Below are positions 17,830 through 27,311 of a stretch of DNA of 56,328 nucleotides, one piece after another; the first letter of the stretch is position 1, and every line of letters starts with the position of its first letter. Made by a program: the position numbers and the translations under genes. The notes beneath the pieces were generated by a model. It had not been told where the DNA came from. It saw only the letters and a program-made list of their open reading frames with translations, and did no database searches. Origin of the DNA: an uncultured Verrucomicrobiota bacterium (GTDB taxonomy: Bacteria > Verrucomicrobiota > Verrucomicrobiia > Opitutales > Opitutaceae); contig CAIVDS010000102.1 of assembly GCA_903904685.1 (NCBI GenBank), positions 1-56,328 of the forward strand, written 5' to 3'.

Positions 17830-18855
17830 ATGGCCACGACGCTTTTCACTCAGAACACCATCGCGTGCATCTGGGATTTCGACAAGACCTTAATCCCAGA
17901 CTACATGCAGGCACCGTTGTTTCGCCGTTACGGCGTCAACGAGGCCCACTTTTGGGCCGAGACCAACAGTCTCGTGGAGCATTATCAAAAACGCGGCTAC
18001 CGGCTCTCCGGCGAGATCGCCTACCTCAATCACATCCTCACCTACGTGCTCGCCGGAAAGTTGCCCCACCTCAACAACCGCCTGCTGAGGGAATGCGGAG
18101 CTGATATCAAATTTTATCCCGGCATGCCGGATTTCTTCGACCGCAGTCGCGCCTTTGTTAAAGAAAAACCGGAGCACGCCAAGCATGAGATCGTCCTCGA
18201 ACATTACATCGTCAGCACGGGTCTGGCGGAAATGATCCGCGGCAGTGCCGCCGCCGTCGATGTGGATGGCATTTGGGGCTGCGAGTTTGTCGAAAATCCA
18301 CTCCAGCCGGGCTTCTTGAGACAAAAAGAGATGGATCTCAGCGCCGAGGCCGGCATCGCGCAAATCGGCATGGTCATCGACAACACCACCAAGACCCGCG
18401 CCATTTTCGAAATCAACAAAGGGACCAACAAAAATCCGGCCATCGACGTCAACTCGAACATCCGACCGGAGGATCGCCGCATACCCCTGCAAAACATGAT
18501 CTACATCGCCGACGGCCCGAGCGATATCCCCAGTTTTTCCGTGGTCAAAAACGGCGGAGGCAAAGCCTATGCTGTTTACAACCCCGATTCGACCGCCGAG
18601 TTCGAGCAGAACGACCGTCTGCGGCAGGTGGGCCGCATTGACCACTATGGCCCGGCTGATTATTCCGAAAAAAGCCAGACATCGAAATGGCTGCGTCTGC
18701 AGATCCACAAGATCTGCGATCGCATCGTGTCGGATCGCGAAGCGGCGGTAGCCCTGCGCGTATCCCGCCCTCCGCGGCATCTCTCTACCTCACCTCAGGA
18801 AGATGCCAGTGCCAAGGCCCCCAAGCAGACCTCGTTTCTCGACGAGACCAAATAA
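17830..18855 (+). CDS. HAD-superfamily phosphatase-like hydrolase
   Basis: A 341-residue haloacid-dehalogenase-fold protein. Motif I is IWDFDKTLIPDY (Asp16 nucleophile, Asp18 acid-base) and the late metal-binding motif is IYIADGPSDIPSFSVVKNGG. A large cap inserted after motif I (about 30-130) carries YRLSGEIAYLNHILTYV. Such proteins are often labelled phosphoserine-phosphatase-like, but the substrate cannot be assigned. The C-terminal 40 residues (SPRQ-rich, Lys-rich) look disordered. It is monocistronic; the 211 bases to hemH show no further gene. Confidence 0.75.
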   Translation: MATTLFTQNTIACIWDFDKTLIPDYMQAPLFRRYGVNEAHFWAETNSLVEHYQKRGYRLSGEIAYLNHILTYVLAGKLPHLNNRLLRECGADIKFYPGMPDFFDRSRAFVKEKPEHAKHEIVLEHYIVSTGLAEMIRGSAAAVDVDGIWGCEFVENPLQPGFLRQKEMDLSAEAGIAQIGMVIDNTTKTRAIFEINKGTNKNPAIDVNSNIRPEDRRIPLQNMIYIADGPSDIPSFSVVKNGGGKAYAVYNPDSTAEFEQNDRLRQVGRIDHYGPADYSEKSQTSKWLRLQIHKICDRIVSDREAAVALRVSRPPRHLSTSPQEDASAKAPKQTSFLDETK

Positions 18856-19056
18856 AAAGGTCGGAAAGCCCCGTGGCCCTCGACCACTTGCCCCTGGTGG
18901 AAGTGCCTCTGCCCAAGCTGGAACAAGGCACCAGAACCGATGGCAAAATAATCATCGCCACATTCGAGCCAAAACAAGCTTCGGGGCATTGGGGCCATCC
19001 TTATAAAAAACCTCGTGGTCCGCCTCGTTTGACATGGCCAAAATTGTCCGCCCAAT

Positions 19057-19062
19057 AGGAGG
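19057..19062 (+). promoter_or_regulatory. Strong Shine-Dalgarno sequence that fixes the hemH start
   Basis: AGGAGG lies 4 bases before ATG 19067. It decides for MSKRAVLL over the upstream in-frame ATG at 19034. It stands out because most genes in this window have weak or no Shine-Dalgarno sequences. Confidence 0.85.
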
Positions 19063-19066
19063 CTTT

Positions 19067-20149
19067 ATGTCCAAGCGCGCCGTCCTCCTCGTCAATCTCG
19101 GTTCTCCTGATTCCACGTCGGTCCCCGATGTGCGCCGTTATCTGCGCGAGTTTCTCGGCGACGAGCGCGTCCTCGACATGCCCGCCGCGCTGCGCTGGCT
19201 GCTGCTCGAAGGTATCATACTGCGCACCCGTCCCAAAAAATCCGCCCACGCCTACGAGCAAATCTGGACACCCGAAGGCTCCCCGCTTGTTGTCACCTCG
19301 GGAAAAGTCAGCGATAAACTCGCCGCCGATCTCGGCGCGGTGACGCCCGTTTATCTGGCGATGCGCTACGGCAACCCGTCCATCGCCTCCGTCCTCGCTC
19401 AAATAGCCGCCGATGGCGTCGATGAACTGCTGCTCTTTCCCCAATACCCGCACTATGCCATGTCGTCATGGGAAACGGTGACGGTTAAAGTTTATGAGGA
19501 AGCCGCCCGTCTGGCTCCCGCGCTCAAGATCACCTGCGTGCAGCCGTTCTACGAGGACGCCGACTACATCGAGGCGCTCTATCAAGTCACCGCGCCCTAC
19601 CTCGCGCAGCCCCACGACTTCGTTCTTTTCTCCTATCACGGTATTCCCGTCCGCCATCTGCGCAAAGCCGACTCGTCCAAGGCTCATTGCACGCTCGTCA
19701 AGGATTGCTGCAACACCTGCAGTTCCGCCCACGCCACCTGCTACAAGGCGCAGATCACCAAAACCACGCAGGCTCTCGTGAAGCGCGCCGGCATCGCCGC
19801 CGACAGGCATATGATCTCTTTCCAATCGCGTCTCGTCGGCGAACCATGGCTCACACCCTACACCGATTACGAACTCAAACGCCTGCCGCAAGAGGGTAAA
19901 AAACGCATCCTCGTGATGACTCCCGCGTTCGTCACCGACTGCCTTGAGACGCTCGAGGAAATCGCCGGCGAGGGGAAAGAAACGTTCCTGCACGCGGGTG
20001 GCGAATCTTTCCAACACGTGCCCTGCCTCAACGACCAACCGCCCTACATCCACTTCCTCGCCGACCGGGTTCGGACCTGGCTGGACGGACGCACTCCGAC
20101 CACCGTGCAGGTAAGCCAGCGGGCGACGACGTTCGCGACCGCTAAATAA
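19067..20149 (+). CDS. hemH: Ferrochelatase
   Basis: A 360-residue ferrochelatase that inserts ferrous iron into protoporphyrin IX, the last step of haem synthesis. Diagnostic parts are VLLVNLGSPDS at the N terminus, LLLFPQYPHYAMSSWET, the catalytic histidine in FVLFSYHGIPVRHL (His191), and the C-terminal VMTPAFVTDCLETLEEI. An unusual cysteine group follows the active site: Cys208, 214, 215, 218 and 225. Some bacterial ferrochelatases bind a 2Fe-2S cluster in a comparable internal position, so a cluster or structural metal is possible here. It stands alone, without other haem genes. Confidence 0.95.
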   Translation: MSKRAVLLVNLGSPDSTSVPDVRRYLREFLGDERVLDMPAALRWLLLEGIILRTRPKKSAHAYEQIWTPEGSPLVVTSGKVSDKLAADLGAVTPVYLAMRYGNPSIASVLAQIAADGVDELLLFPQYPHYAMSSWETVTVKVYEEAARLAPALKITCVQPFYEDADYIEALYQVTAPYLAQPHDFVLFSYHGIPVRHLRKADSSKAHCTLVKDCCNTCSSAHATCYKAQITKTTQALVKRAGIAADRHMISFQSRLVGEPWLTPYTDYELKRLPQEGKKRILVMTPAFVTDCLETLEEIAGEGKETFLHAGGESFQHVPCLNDQPPYIHFLADRVRTWLDGRTPTTVQVSQRATTFATAK

Positions 20150-20263
20150 GATTGTGCCAGCACTGCTCTACGCAAAAAGTCCCACCGTGAATATCTTTCT
20201 ACGCCAAGCCAAAAGCGGCATTCGCCCCTTTCGCTCTGATGCGTCCTCACGACTCTTTTCAGT

Positions 20264-22939
20264 GTGAACTCTTCGTCAGCAAGCACCCCATCGCGTCCGT
20301 CCTCACAATCAAAATCCGCACCCGCCCCGGCGCTGCTGGTGCTTGATGCGTCTGGGATTGTTCGCTCGGCGGGCGAGACCGCCGGCACTTTTTGGCAGAC
20401 AAGCCCGGCCAGTCTCGTCGGACAACCGGTCGCCAACTTGTTTGTTTTTGAAGTAACCTCGCAGGAGGACGGCTGGGCGGAGGCCCAGTGGGAAGCGCTG
20501 CTCGCCGCCGCGTTGAACCGGTCTCTGCCGCTTCAGGCGCAGCCCTTCGAATCAGCACCCGTCAATGCCCTGCTTGAAATCCAACCCGCGCACGGAGAAC
20601 CGGCCGCCTATTTCGCGCAAGTCCGCCCCGCCTCCGCCATCGTCCTACCGACCGTCGCCGCCGCCCCGTCCGCCAATGGCGAAAGCGGACCCGATCTGCT
20701 CGCCGCCCGCAGCACGATCGGTTTCTTTGACCTCGATTTGAAAGCTGGCGTCGCGCGTTATTCGCCGGGCTGGAAGCGCCTGCTCGGCTACGCCGACACC
20801 GAACTGGCCGGCACCTATGAAACCTGGCTTAAATTGATCCACCCAGAAGACACCTCCGCCGCGCCCGATCGCGTGGGTAAACGGACCGGTGAAGACAGCC
20901 GCAATTTCGCCGTCGAATTCCGCATGCGGCACCGTCTCGGCCATTATGTGTGGATCGAGTGCATCGGCACCCGGTTACTGCAAGGCGACACCGTGCAGCG
21001 AGTGTTGGGCATTCACCGGGATATCACCGAACAAAAGGAAACCGAGGAACGCGGCATCGCCAACGAAGAGCGCCTCCAACGCCTCTCGGAAGATGGACAA
21101 CTGGCGATCTTCGACCTCGATTTCATCACGCAGACCCACTGGTTCTCGGAATCCTGTCAGGCTTTGTTCGGCGGCGAGTCAGGACAAACCTCATTGGACA
21201 CCTTTCTCCACGCCCTGCCCGAAGCGGCTGCCGGCAGCGGCGTGGCCGCCTTCTTGTCGACTCCTTCCACCGGCGAACCTTTCTTCACCCAACCGCTCAT
21301 CCTGCGCACTCCCGACGGCAAGACTGCACCGGTCCTGCTCGGCGCGCACCGCCAATGGTCGCGAAAGCAAGAACTGCTCCGCGCAGTGGGCTTTGTCGTT
21401 CAACTTCCCGCCGGCGCCGGTGCCAGCGACGGTCTTGTGCCTCCGGTCGTGCTGCCCGCCTTGTTCTCGGCGCTCGGCGAAGGCGTCATCATTACAGACA
21501 AGCACTCCCGTATCGTTTATCTCAACCCCAAGGCCGAAACCCTCACCGGCTGTGTCCTTGACGAGACAGTCAAACTCAAGCTTGGCGATGTTTTCAAACT
21601 CGTCCGCCAAGACGATGGAAAGCCCGACGGCACCGCTCTCGATCTCATTCTCGCCACCGAGGAAAAACCGCGGCTTTACTCCGAGCACGCACTCACGTCC
21701 GCCGCCGGCACCGCGCCCGCGCCTATCATCTGGACCGCGCGCCAGATATGGGACGACAAGGGAGGATCGGCCGGCGTGGTGGTGATTTTCCGCAATCCCG
21801 TCGAGATGTCGCTGAGTCCCGAGGAAATCGTGCGCGCCAACCGCTTCGAATCACTCGGCCAACTCGCCGGCGGCATCGCCCACGATTTCAACAATCTGCT
21901 CACGACGATCCTCGGCGGCCTTTCCCAGGCCAAGGACAACCGCGACTACTCCAAGCTCAACGACGCCGAGAGCGCCTGCCTCGCCGCCAAACTGCTTACG
22001 CGCCAGCTCCTGACGTTCTCCAAAGGCTCTTCCGCCGCCAGCCAGCAGGTCGTGGCCACCGCCGACGTTCTGAACGACGCAGTGCGCGTCGCCGCCGCCG
22101 GCAGCACCGCCGTCGTCACCGTCGAAGCGGCGGCGGACACCGCGCCCATCCACGTGGATCGCGGCCAGATCCTCCAGGTTTTCCAAAACCTTATCATCAA
22201 CGCCATGCAGGCCATGCCCGATCAGAGCAAAGGCCGGCTGCAATTGCGCGCTTCCAACCTCGCGCTTGCCGACGGCGATGTGCCTCCACTGCCCGCCGGC
22301 CCGTATGTTCAAATCGAGGTGCAGGACAACGGCGGCGGCATCGCCAAGGAAAACCTCGAAAAAATTTTCGAGCCCTTCTTCACCACCAAAAAACAGGGCA
22401 CCGGCCTCGGCCTCGCCACCGTGCTCTCGATCGTGCGCAAGCATGGCGGCCAGATCGGCGTCGACTCGACGGTCGGCGCCGGCACCACGTTCACGCTCTT
22501 CTTCCCGCAGGCGACCCGCCCGGTAGAAGTTCCCGTGCGCCGCGCACCCACCCTGCGCTTTGGCACCGGCCGCTTGTTGTTCATGGATGACGATCCAAAA
22601 ATCTGCGACCTCACGGCCGGTATGCTCACGAGCCTCGATTACACCTTCGACATCGTGAAGAACGGCGCAGACGCCATCACCTTCTACAAACGCTACCTGA
22701 ATATCGGCCGGCCTTATGACGCCGTCATTCTGGACCTAAACATCGTCGGCGGCATGGGCGGCGAGGAGTGTTTCAAGGCTCTTCGCGACCTTCATCCCGA
22801 TGTGCGCGCCATTGTGAGCAGCGGCTACGACAGCGACGAGATGGCCCGCCGCTATTACGATATGGGCTTCGTCGGCTATCTCGCCAAACCCTACCGCGCC
22901 GCCGAACTCGGCAAGGCGATCAAGACCGCGCTCGGCTGA
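20264..22939 (+). CDS. Multi-PAS hybrid histidine kinase with C-terminal receiver
   Basis: An 891-residue soluble kinase. Four PAS-like units occur in order: about 20-110, 150-265 (ending [15 protein letters not shown]), 270-385 and 400-520 ([20 protein letters not shown]). Then the H-box [20 protein letters not shown] (His540), ATPase motifs [20 protein letters not shown] and [12 protein letters not shown], and a receiver with DDDPKICDL, Asp824 in [10 protein letters not shown] and lysine in YLAKPY. All phospho-relay residues are intact. The start is a GTG, since no in-frame ATG fits. Signal and output partner are unknown. It converges on the Ehr-like operon with only 3 bases between stop codons, leaving no room for separate terminators. 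Confidence 0.9.
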   Translation: MNSSSASTPSRPSSQSKSAPAPALLVLDASGIVRSAGETAGTFWQTSPASLVGQPVANLFVFEVTSQEDGWAEAQWEALLAAALNRSLPLQAQPFESAPVNALLEIQPAHGEPAAYFAQVRPASAIVLPTVAAAPSANGESGPDLLAARSTIGFFDLDLKAGVARYSPGWKRLLGYADTELAGTYETWLKLIHPEDTSAAPDRVGKRTGEDSRNFAVEFRMRHRLGHYVWIECIGTRLLQGDTVQRVLGIHRDITEQKETEERGIANEERLQRLSEDGQLAIFDLDFITQTHWFSESCQALFGGESGQTSLDTFLHALPEAAAGSGVAAFLSTPSTGEPFFTQPLILRTPDGKTAPVLLGAHRQWSRKQELLRAVGFVVQLPAGAGASDGLVPPVVLPALFSALGEGVIITDKHSRIVYLNPKAETLTGCVLDETVKLKLGDVFKLVRQDDGKPDGTALDLILATEEKPRLYSEHALTSAAGTAPAPIIWTARQIWDDKGGSAGVVVIFRNPVEMSLSPEEIVRANRFESLGQLAGGIAHDFNNLLTTILGGLSQAKDNRDYSKLNDAESACLAAKLLTRQLLTFSKGSSAASQQVVATADVLNDAVRVAAAGSTAVVTVEAAADTAPIHVDRGQILQVFQNLIINAMQAMPDQSKGRLQLRASNLALADGDVPPLPAGPYVQIEVQDNGGGIAKENLEKIFEPFFTTKKQGTGLGLATVLSIVRKHGGQIGVDSTVGAGTTFTLFFPQATRPVEVPVRRAPTLRFGTGRLLFMDDDPKICDLTAGMLTSLDYTFDIVKNGADAITFYKRYLNIGRPYDAVILDLNIVGGMGGEECFKALRDLHPDVRAIVSSGYDSDEMARRYYDMGFVGYLAKPYRAAELGKAIKTALG

Positions 22940-22942
22940 AGA

Positions 22943-23737
22943 TCAGGATTTCCGCTTCTCCTCCAGCCGGCCAAGCAACCGCAACAGGCCGTCGAGGATC
23001 GTCAGCGGATGCGGCGGACAGCCTGGAATGTAGAGATCGACCGGCACGACCGAAGCCGCCCCGCCCAAGTGCTCAGAATGGCCCACAAAAGGACCGCCTG
23101 AAATCGCGCACGCGCCGACCGCAATGACGATCTTCGGCTCCGGCACGGCTGCCCACGTTTTCTTCAGCGCCAGCTCCATATTTTGGGTGACGGGGCCGGT
23201 GATCAGCAACCCGTCCGCATGCCGAGGTGAAGCCACGAACTGGATACCGAAGCGCCCCAAATCCCAACCGATGGTGCCCAGCACATTGGTGTCGGCCTCG
23301 CAGGCGGCGCAACCGCCCGCGCTCACCTGCCGCAGTCGCAGCGAACGACCGAAGAGCCGCCGCAGCTTCTCGTCGAGCGCCGCGCCAAGGCGCACCTCCT
23401 CGGCCCCTGGATCGCCGAGCAAAAGATCCTCCCGCCAACGCACCGCCATGCGATGGTCGCCCGTCTGTGTGATCGCCTTGGTCGGGCAGACCGCGATGCA
23501 TTCCGCGCAAAAAATACAACGCCCAAGATCGAGCGCGACGGGCCCGCCCGCCGACCGCGTGACCGCCTTGGTCGGACAGACCGGCACGCAGGCGCTGCAT
23601 CCGGCGGCGCACTTGGCGGCGTCCACCCGCAGCGCGCCGCCGTGACGGTCGGGCAGCGCCGGGGCCGGACCGTTCGGATAGGCCATGGTCTCGCAGCCGC
23701 GTTTCAAACGATGGACCAGAGTGTCAAAGACGAACAT
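22943..23737 (-). CDS. Fused ferredoxin and small (NuoB/HyfI-like) subunit of an Ehr-type complex
   Basis: A 264-residue iron-sulfur protein. The N-terminal ferredoxin part binds two 4Fe-4S clusters (Cys43, 47, 50, 54 and Cys74, 77, 80, 84; CIFCAECIAVCP). The C-terminal part is a NuoB/hydrogenase small-subunit fold with proximal-cluster cysteines Cys143, Cys146, Cys210 and Cys240 (GGCAACEADT, VGACAISGGPF, GCPPHPLTIL). In Hyf these are separate proteins (HyfH and HyfI), so this is a natural fusion. It would pass electrons to or from the large subunit on the cytoplasmic face. Last gene of the operon, 15 bases after the large subunit gene. Confidence 0.88.
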   Translation of the reverse strand: MFVFDTLVHRLKRGCETMAYPNGPAPALPDRHGGALRVDAAKCAAGCSACVPVCPTKAVTRSAGGPVALDLGRCIFCAECIAVCPTKAITQTGDHRMAVRWREDLLLGDPGAEEVRLGAALDEKLRRLFGRSLRLRQVSAGGCAACEADTNVLGTIGWDLGRFGIQFVASPRHADGLLITGPVTQNMELALKKTWAAVPEPKIVIAVGACAISGGPFVGHSEHLGGAASVVPVDLYIPGCPPHPLTILDGLLRLLGRLEEKRKS

Positions 23738-23752
23738 GGTGGAGAAGCAGCG

Positions 23753-25234
23753 TTACAAGTCGAAGCCGCAGTAGGAAAGGTTGAAACTCTTGTTGCAGAT
23801 CGGAAAATCCGAGATGGCCGCGCCGCGCAAGGCGAGCGCGAGTCCCGTCCAGTTGTGAAAGGACGGATCGACGATCTTGTAACGGCGGAAGCGGCCGACC
23901 GCATCAGTCAGGGCCACATGGCAAACCTCGCCGCGCCAGCCTTCCACCAATGACACCGCCAGCGTGTCGGGCGCGGGTGCGGTCGGTTCCTGATACAGTT
24001 CTCCGTCAGGGGGAGAGGCCAGCTGATCCAGAAGGAATGCGCCCGAACGCTGAATCTCCAGTGAACGCACGCGGGCTCGGGCAAAGACGTCGCCGCTTGG
24101 CCAGACCACGACGGAAGCCTGGGCGAAACGATGCCAACCCGCCGGGTGGTCGTAGCGCACGTCGCGCACCAATCCGCAGGCGCGAGCCGCCAAGCCGACC
24201 AACCCGATCTCCGCAGCCTGCGAGGGAAACACCGTGCCTACGTCCTCGAAACGGCTGCGGACGGAGGCGGCGTCCCAGAGCCAGGCGACGGCCTGCTCCG
24301 TATCCGCGAGCGCGACTTGCAGCTGCCGAGTCAACCGCGCCGCTCGCTCTGCCTCGAGATCGTGACGACCGCCGCCGGGCCGCACAAGGCCACGACCGAA
24401 ACGGTTGCCGCAGATCAGCGCCGTGAGATTGAGAAAATCGCCCCGAATTTTGCCGCAGGCTGACGAAGTGGGCAGGAACGCGACATCGTTGGCCAGCGCA
24501 CCGAGGTCACCGGTGTGGTTGGCGAGACGCTCAAGCTCGAGCGCGATCGCCCTCAACCATTGGGCGCGAAGCGGGGCCTCGGTTCCGGCGAGGGCTTCCA
24601 TGATCGTCGCGTGGGCCGTGGCATGCGCGATAGTTGCGTCCCCCGCCACGGTTTCCATCTGACTGAGGGTTGCGCGATGCGGACCACCGGCGAGCGCCTC
24701 CTCCACGCCGCGGTGCTGATAGCCGAGGGCGATCTCCAGGTGCAGCACCTCCTCTCCTGCGCATTGGAAACGAAAGTGTCCCGGCTCGATGATGCCGGCA
24801 TGCACGGGCCCGACCGCCACCTCGTGTATTTCGCAGCCATCGACACGGAAGAAATCCCCATTGGTCGGCGCATCGCCCGCCGTGCGTCGCACGGGTTTTA
24901 GCCAAGGGTGTCCTTCCGGTGTGAGACCGTGTTGCTCCCAGACTTCACGCTCAAACAGATGCGCCTGAGGATGCGCCGGTGTCAGCGAATGATAGCCTCC
25001 GGTAAAAGGTCGGCTGCGAGCGGTCGCCAGAGTATTGTCGGCGTCAAAGGCCAGCACGGCCACCAGCCTCGTCGCGCCAGCCTCGGGCACGCCAAACCAC
25101 GCGCATAAGCGCGCGCCACGGGCCAGTTCATTGGCCGCGGCTCGAACAAATTCATCGACCGGCCACTCGGGCACCTCCGCCCAAGGGAGACTGGATGCAT
25201 TGGCCAACAGGGCAAATGGAGTGGAGGCGCTCAT
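23753..25234 (-). CDS. HyfG-like (NuoCD-fused) large subunit without NiFe ligands
   Basis: A 493-residue protein with a NuoC-like N-terminal domain (to about 130; GYHSLTPAHPQAHLFEREVW) and a NuoD/hydrogenase-large domain (about 140-493; FRFQCAGEEVLHLEIALGYQ). The two CxxC motifs that bind NiFe in real hydrogenases are absent. Where RxCGxC is expected the sequence reads METVAGDATIAHATAH (Ala197, Ala200), and where DPCxxC is expected it reads VDPSFHNW, followed by NKSFNLSYCGFDL. This matches the energy-converting-hydrogenase-related (Ehr) families, not active group 4 hydrogenases. The ATG overlaps the upstream stop by 4 bases (25231-25234). The catalytic role is unknown. Confidence 0.87.
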   Translation of the reverse strand: MSASTPFALLANASSLPWAEVPEWPVDEFVRAAANELARGARLCAWFGVPEAGATRLVAVLAFDADNTLATARSRPFTGGYHSLTPAHPQAHLFEREVWEQHGLTPEGHPWLKPVRRTAGDAPTNGDFFRVDGCEIHEVAVGPVHAGIIEPGHFRFQCAGEEVLHLEIALGYQHRGVEEALAGGPHRATLSQMETVAGDATIAHATAHATIMEALAGTEAPLRAQWLRAIALELERLANHTGDLGALANDVAFLPTSSACGKIRGDFLNLTALICGNRFGRGLVRPGGGRHDLEAERAARLTRQLQVALADTEQAVAWLWDAASVRSRFEDVGTVFPSQAAEIGLVGLAARACGLVRDVRYDHPAGWHRFAQASVVVWPSGDVFARARVRSLEIQRSGAFLLDQLASPPDGELYQEPTAPAPDTLAVSLVEGWRGEVCHVALTDAVGRFRRYKIVDPSFHNWTGLALALRGAAISDFPICNKSFNLSYCGFDL

Positions 25235-26673
25235 GGGGCCGGATGAAGCTGTTGCACGGCGGCCTCCCATGCCTCGCGCAGCAGCGGTGGCGTGAAAAGA
25301 CCCAGCCAAAGCGAAAAGCAAAGCAACGCGAGCGGCGGCAGGATCACGCCGGCGGTTTCAACAAAACGTTTGCCCCCCGTTCTCATCGCGGGCCTCGGCC
25401 GGCCATCCACTATGCCAAAGACCACGCGGGTGATCCCGAAGAACGCGAAGAGCAGGCAACCAAGCAACATCGCGATGGCAAAGACATGCCCGGAACCAAA
25501 GCCTGCCTTTACCAGCGCGAGTTCGCTGAAGAACGGCCCAAAAGGCGGACAGGCGGTGACGGCGAACATCCCAGCGACAAAGATCGCCGCCGAGCGCGGC
25601 GTAATCATGGCCATGCCTCGCACCTCGTCCATCGAGGCCGAGCCGGCGGCGCGGCGGATGTTGCCCGCGCTCATGAACAGCGCGCCCTTGGTCAGGCTGT
25701 TGCTCCAGACGTGGAACAAAGCCGCCTTCAAACCGATGCCACCGAAAGCCGCGCCAATGGTCAGGATGCCCATATGCTCGACGCTCGAGTAGGCGAGCAT
25801 GCGCTTGAAATCTCGCGTTCCGAGAAGGAACAACGCGGCCACCACCATCGAGAAAAGCCCGATCGCCAGCAGCGTGCGATCCGCGAGCGCGCCTTCGCCC
25901 GCCGCGCCGACCACCGCCCTCACCCGCAGGATCGCCGTGAACGCCACGGTGGTCACCCCGCCCGCCAGAATCGCCCCCACGATGCCCGGCGCCTCGCCGT
26001 AGGCGTCGGGTTTCCAAGTATGCATCGGTGCCAGGCCCATTTTTGTGCCGTAGCCGACAAGCAACAATACCCACGCGATCAAAACCCACGGGCGCGACAG
26101 TCCGGCCCCCTGCGCCATGAGGCTTGCGAAAGTCAGGTCGCCACTGCCGCCGCTGTGCAACGAGGCATAGCCAAGGCAGAATGAACCCAGCAGTGACAGC
26201 GCGATCCCGGTGCCGCCCACCAGCAGGTATTTCCACGTGGCCTCGAAGGCTCGCGGCGTGCCGTTGAAGTGGAGCAGCGGCACCGCCGCCAAAGTAACCG
26301 CCTCGGTCGCGATCCAAAGCAGCCCGAGATGCCGTGCCTGATGACCTGCGCTCAGCAGGCCCAGTACCGCCAACAGTGCGGCGACAAACACCCGGTTGGA
26401 CCGCTCCGCGCGCACCGCAAGGTAGGAAACCCCGTAGCAGGCGCAGACGAAAAACAGCAGCGACACGGCCGGCAACACCGCCCGCGCCAGCTTATCGAAC
26501 CCCAGCCATGCGTCCGGCGCGACCTCCGGAGGCACAACCAAAAGCCGGAAACAAAGCACGACATGGACCAGGCTGACGGACGGCAGAAACCAGGGCCGTG
26601 TGCGATTGTCGGACCAGGCGGCCGCCAACGCCGCCCCCGCCAGGGGCACGAAGATGAGGAGCAGTGAGATCAT
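25231..26673 (-). CDS. HyfF/NuoN-like proton- or cation-translocating membrane subunit
   Basis: A 480-residue polytopic protein of the Mrp/NuoN antiporter-like family with about 14 predicted helices. Key charged residues expected for ion transfer are visible: Glu124 in WIATEAVTLAA and Lys211 in GYGTKMGLAPMHTWKPDA, then LAYSSVEHMGILTIG and SNSLTKGALFMSAGNI. It belongs to the membrane arm that couples electron transfer or transport to ion movement. It overlaps both neighbours by 4 bases, which argues for stoichiometric expression. Confidence 0.9.
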   Translation of the reverse strand: MISLLLIFVPLAGAALAAAWSDNRTRPWFLPSVSLVHVVLCFRLLVVPPEVAPDAWLGFDKLARAVLPAVSLLFFVCACYGVSYLAVRAERSNRVFVAALLAVLGLLSAGHQARHLGLLWIATEAVTLAAVPLLHFNGTPRAFEATWKYLLVGGTGIALSLLGSFCLGYASLHSGGSGDLTFASLMAQGAGLSRPWVLIAWVLLLVGYGTKMGLAPMHTWKPDAYGEAPGIVGAILAGGVTTVAFTAILRVRAVVGAAGEGALADRTLLAIGLFSMVVAALFLLGTRDFKRMLAYSSVEHMGILTIGAAFGGIGLKAALFHVWSNSLTKGALFMSAGNIRRAAGSASMDEVRGMAMITPRSAAIFVAGMFAVTACPPFGPFFSELALVKAGFGSGHVFAIAMLLGCLLFAFFGITRVVFGIVDGRPRPAMRTGGKRFVETAGVILPPLALLCFSLWLGLFTPPLLREAWEAAVQQLHPAP

Positions 26674-27311
26674 TCGTGAAGCACGGTAAGTTTGCGGGTG
26701 TCGAGAGAGTCGAAGGCGCGCTGGATACGGTCCACGATGATGCCGATGACGAACACGCCCACCGTTACGTCGAGCAAGACGCCCGCCTCCACCATCAGCG
26801 GGGTCGAGCGAATAAGCAGGAGACCAAACAGGTAGATGCCGTTTTCCAAGATCAGATAACCGCAGACCTGCGAGATGGCCTTGACTCGTCCGATGAGCAG
26901 GATGAAGCCGGTCAAAATCGAGGCCATCGCGCCCGGCACCAGAAGTAAACCGGCATGTTCCGGCAGCAGGGGCAGTGACTGCGAAAAGGCCACCGCCGCG
27001 ATCATGCCGCCTGCGCCCAGCAGGAGCGACGGCACGAAGCCGATCAGCGGTTCCAGCTCACGCTCGATGTTCGCCGCCCGCATCGCCCGGCGCAGCAGAG
27101 CGGGGATTACCAGGCCCTTGCCGCCAACGGTCGCCACAACCACCGCCAGCAACATCCAGCTCCAATCGTGCTCCAGTAGCAACGGCATCACACCAAGCAG
27201 CATGCCCTGCGCGGAAACAACCAAGATTAGCGAAGGCAGCCGACTGCTGCCCAAGGCGATCAGGTTCAGCCCCATCGCCAACCCGATCAGCAGATTCAAA
27301 TGGGTGTTCAT
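26670..27311 (-). CDS. HyfE-like (NuoK-related) membrane subunit
   Basis: A 213-residue hydrophobic protein with six or seven helices. It matches the hydrogenase-4 component E family: SSRLPSLILVVSAQGMLLGV at the start and YLILENGIYLFGLLLI in the middle, where the glutamate corresponds to the conserved membrane glutamate of NuoK. MNTHLNLL at 27311 is chosen as start because it overlaps the upstream stop by 4 bases, like its neighbours. It would link the proton-channel subunits to the NuoH-like base. Confidence 0.87.
   Translation of the reverse strand: MNTHLNLLIGLAMGLNLIALGSSRLPSLILVVSAQGMLLGVMPLLLEHDWSWMLLAVVVATVGGKGLVIPALLRRAMRAANIERELEPLIGFVPSLLLGAGGMIAAVAFSQSLPLLPEHAGLLLVPGAMASILTGFILLIGRVKAISQVCGYLILENGIYLFGLLLIRSTPLMVEAGVLLDVTVGVFVIGIIVDRIQRAFDSLDTRKLTVLHE

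Noticed and set aside
18795-19055. Possible 86-codon gene upstream of hemH on the minus strand
   Set aside because: Overlaps the end of the HAD gene and the hemH leader; no ribosome site or recognisable sequence.
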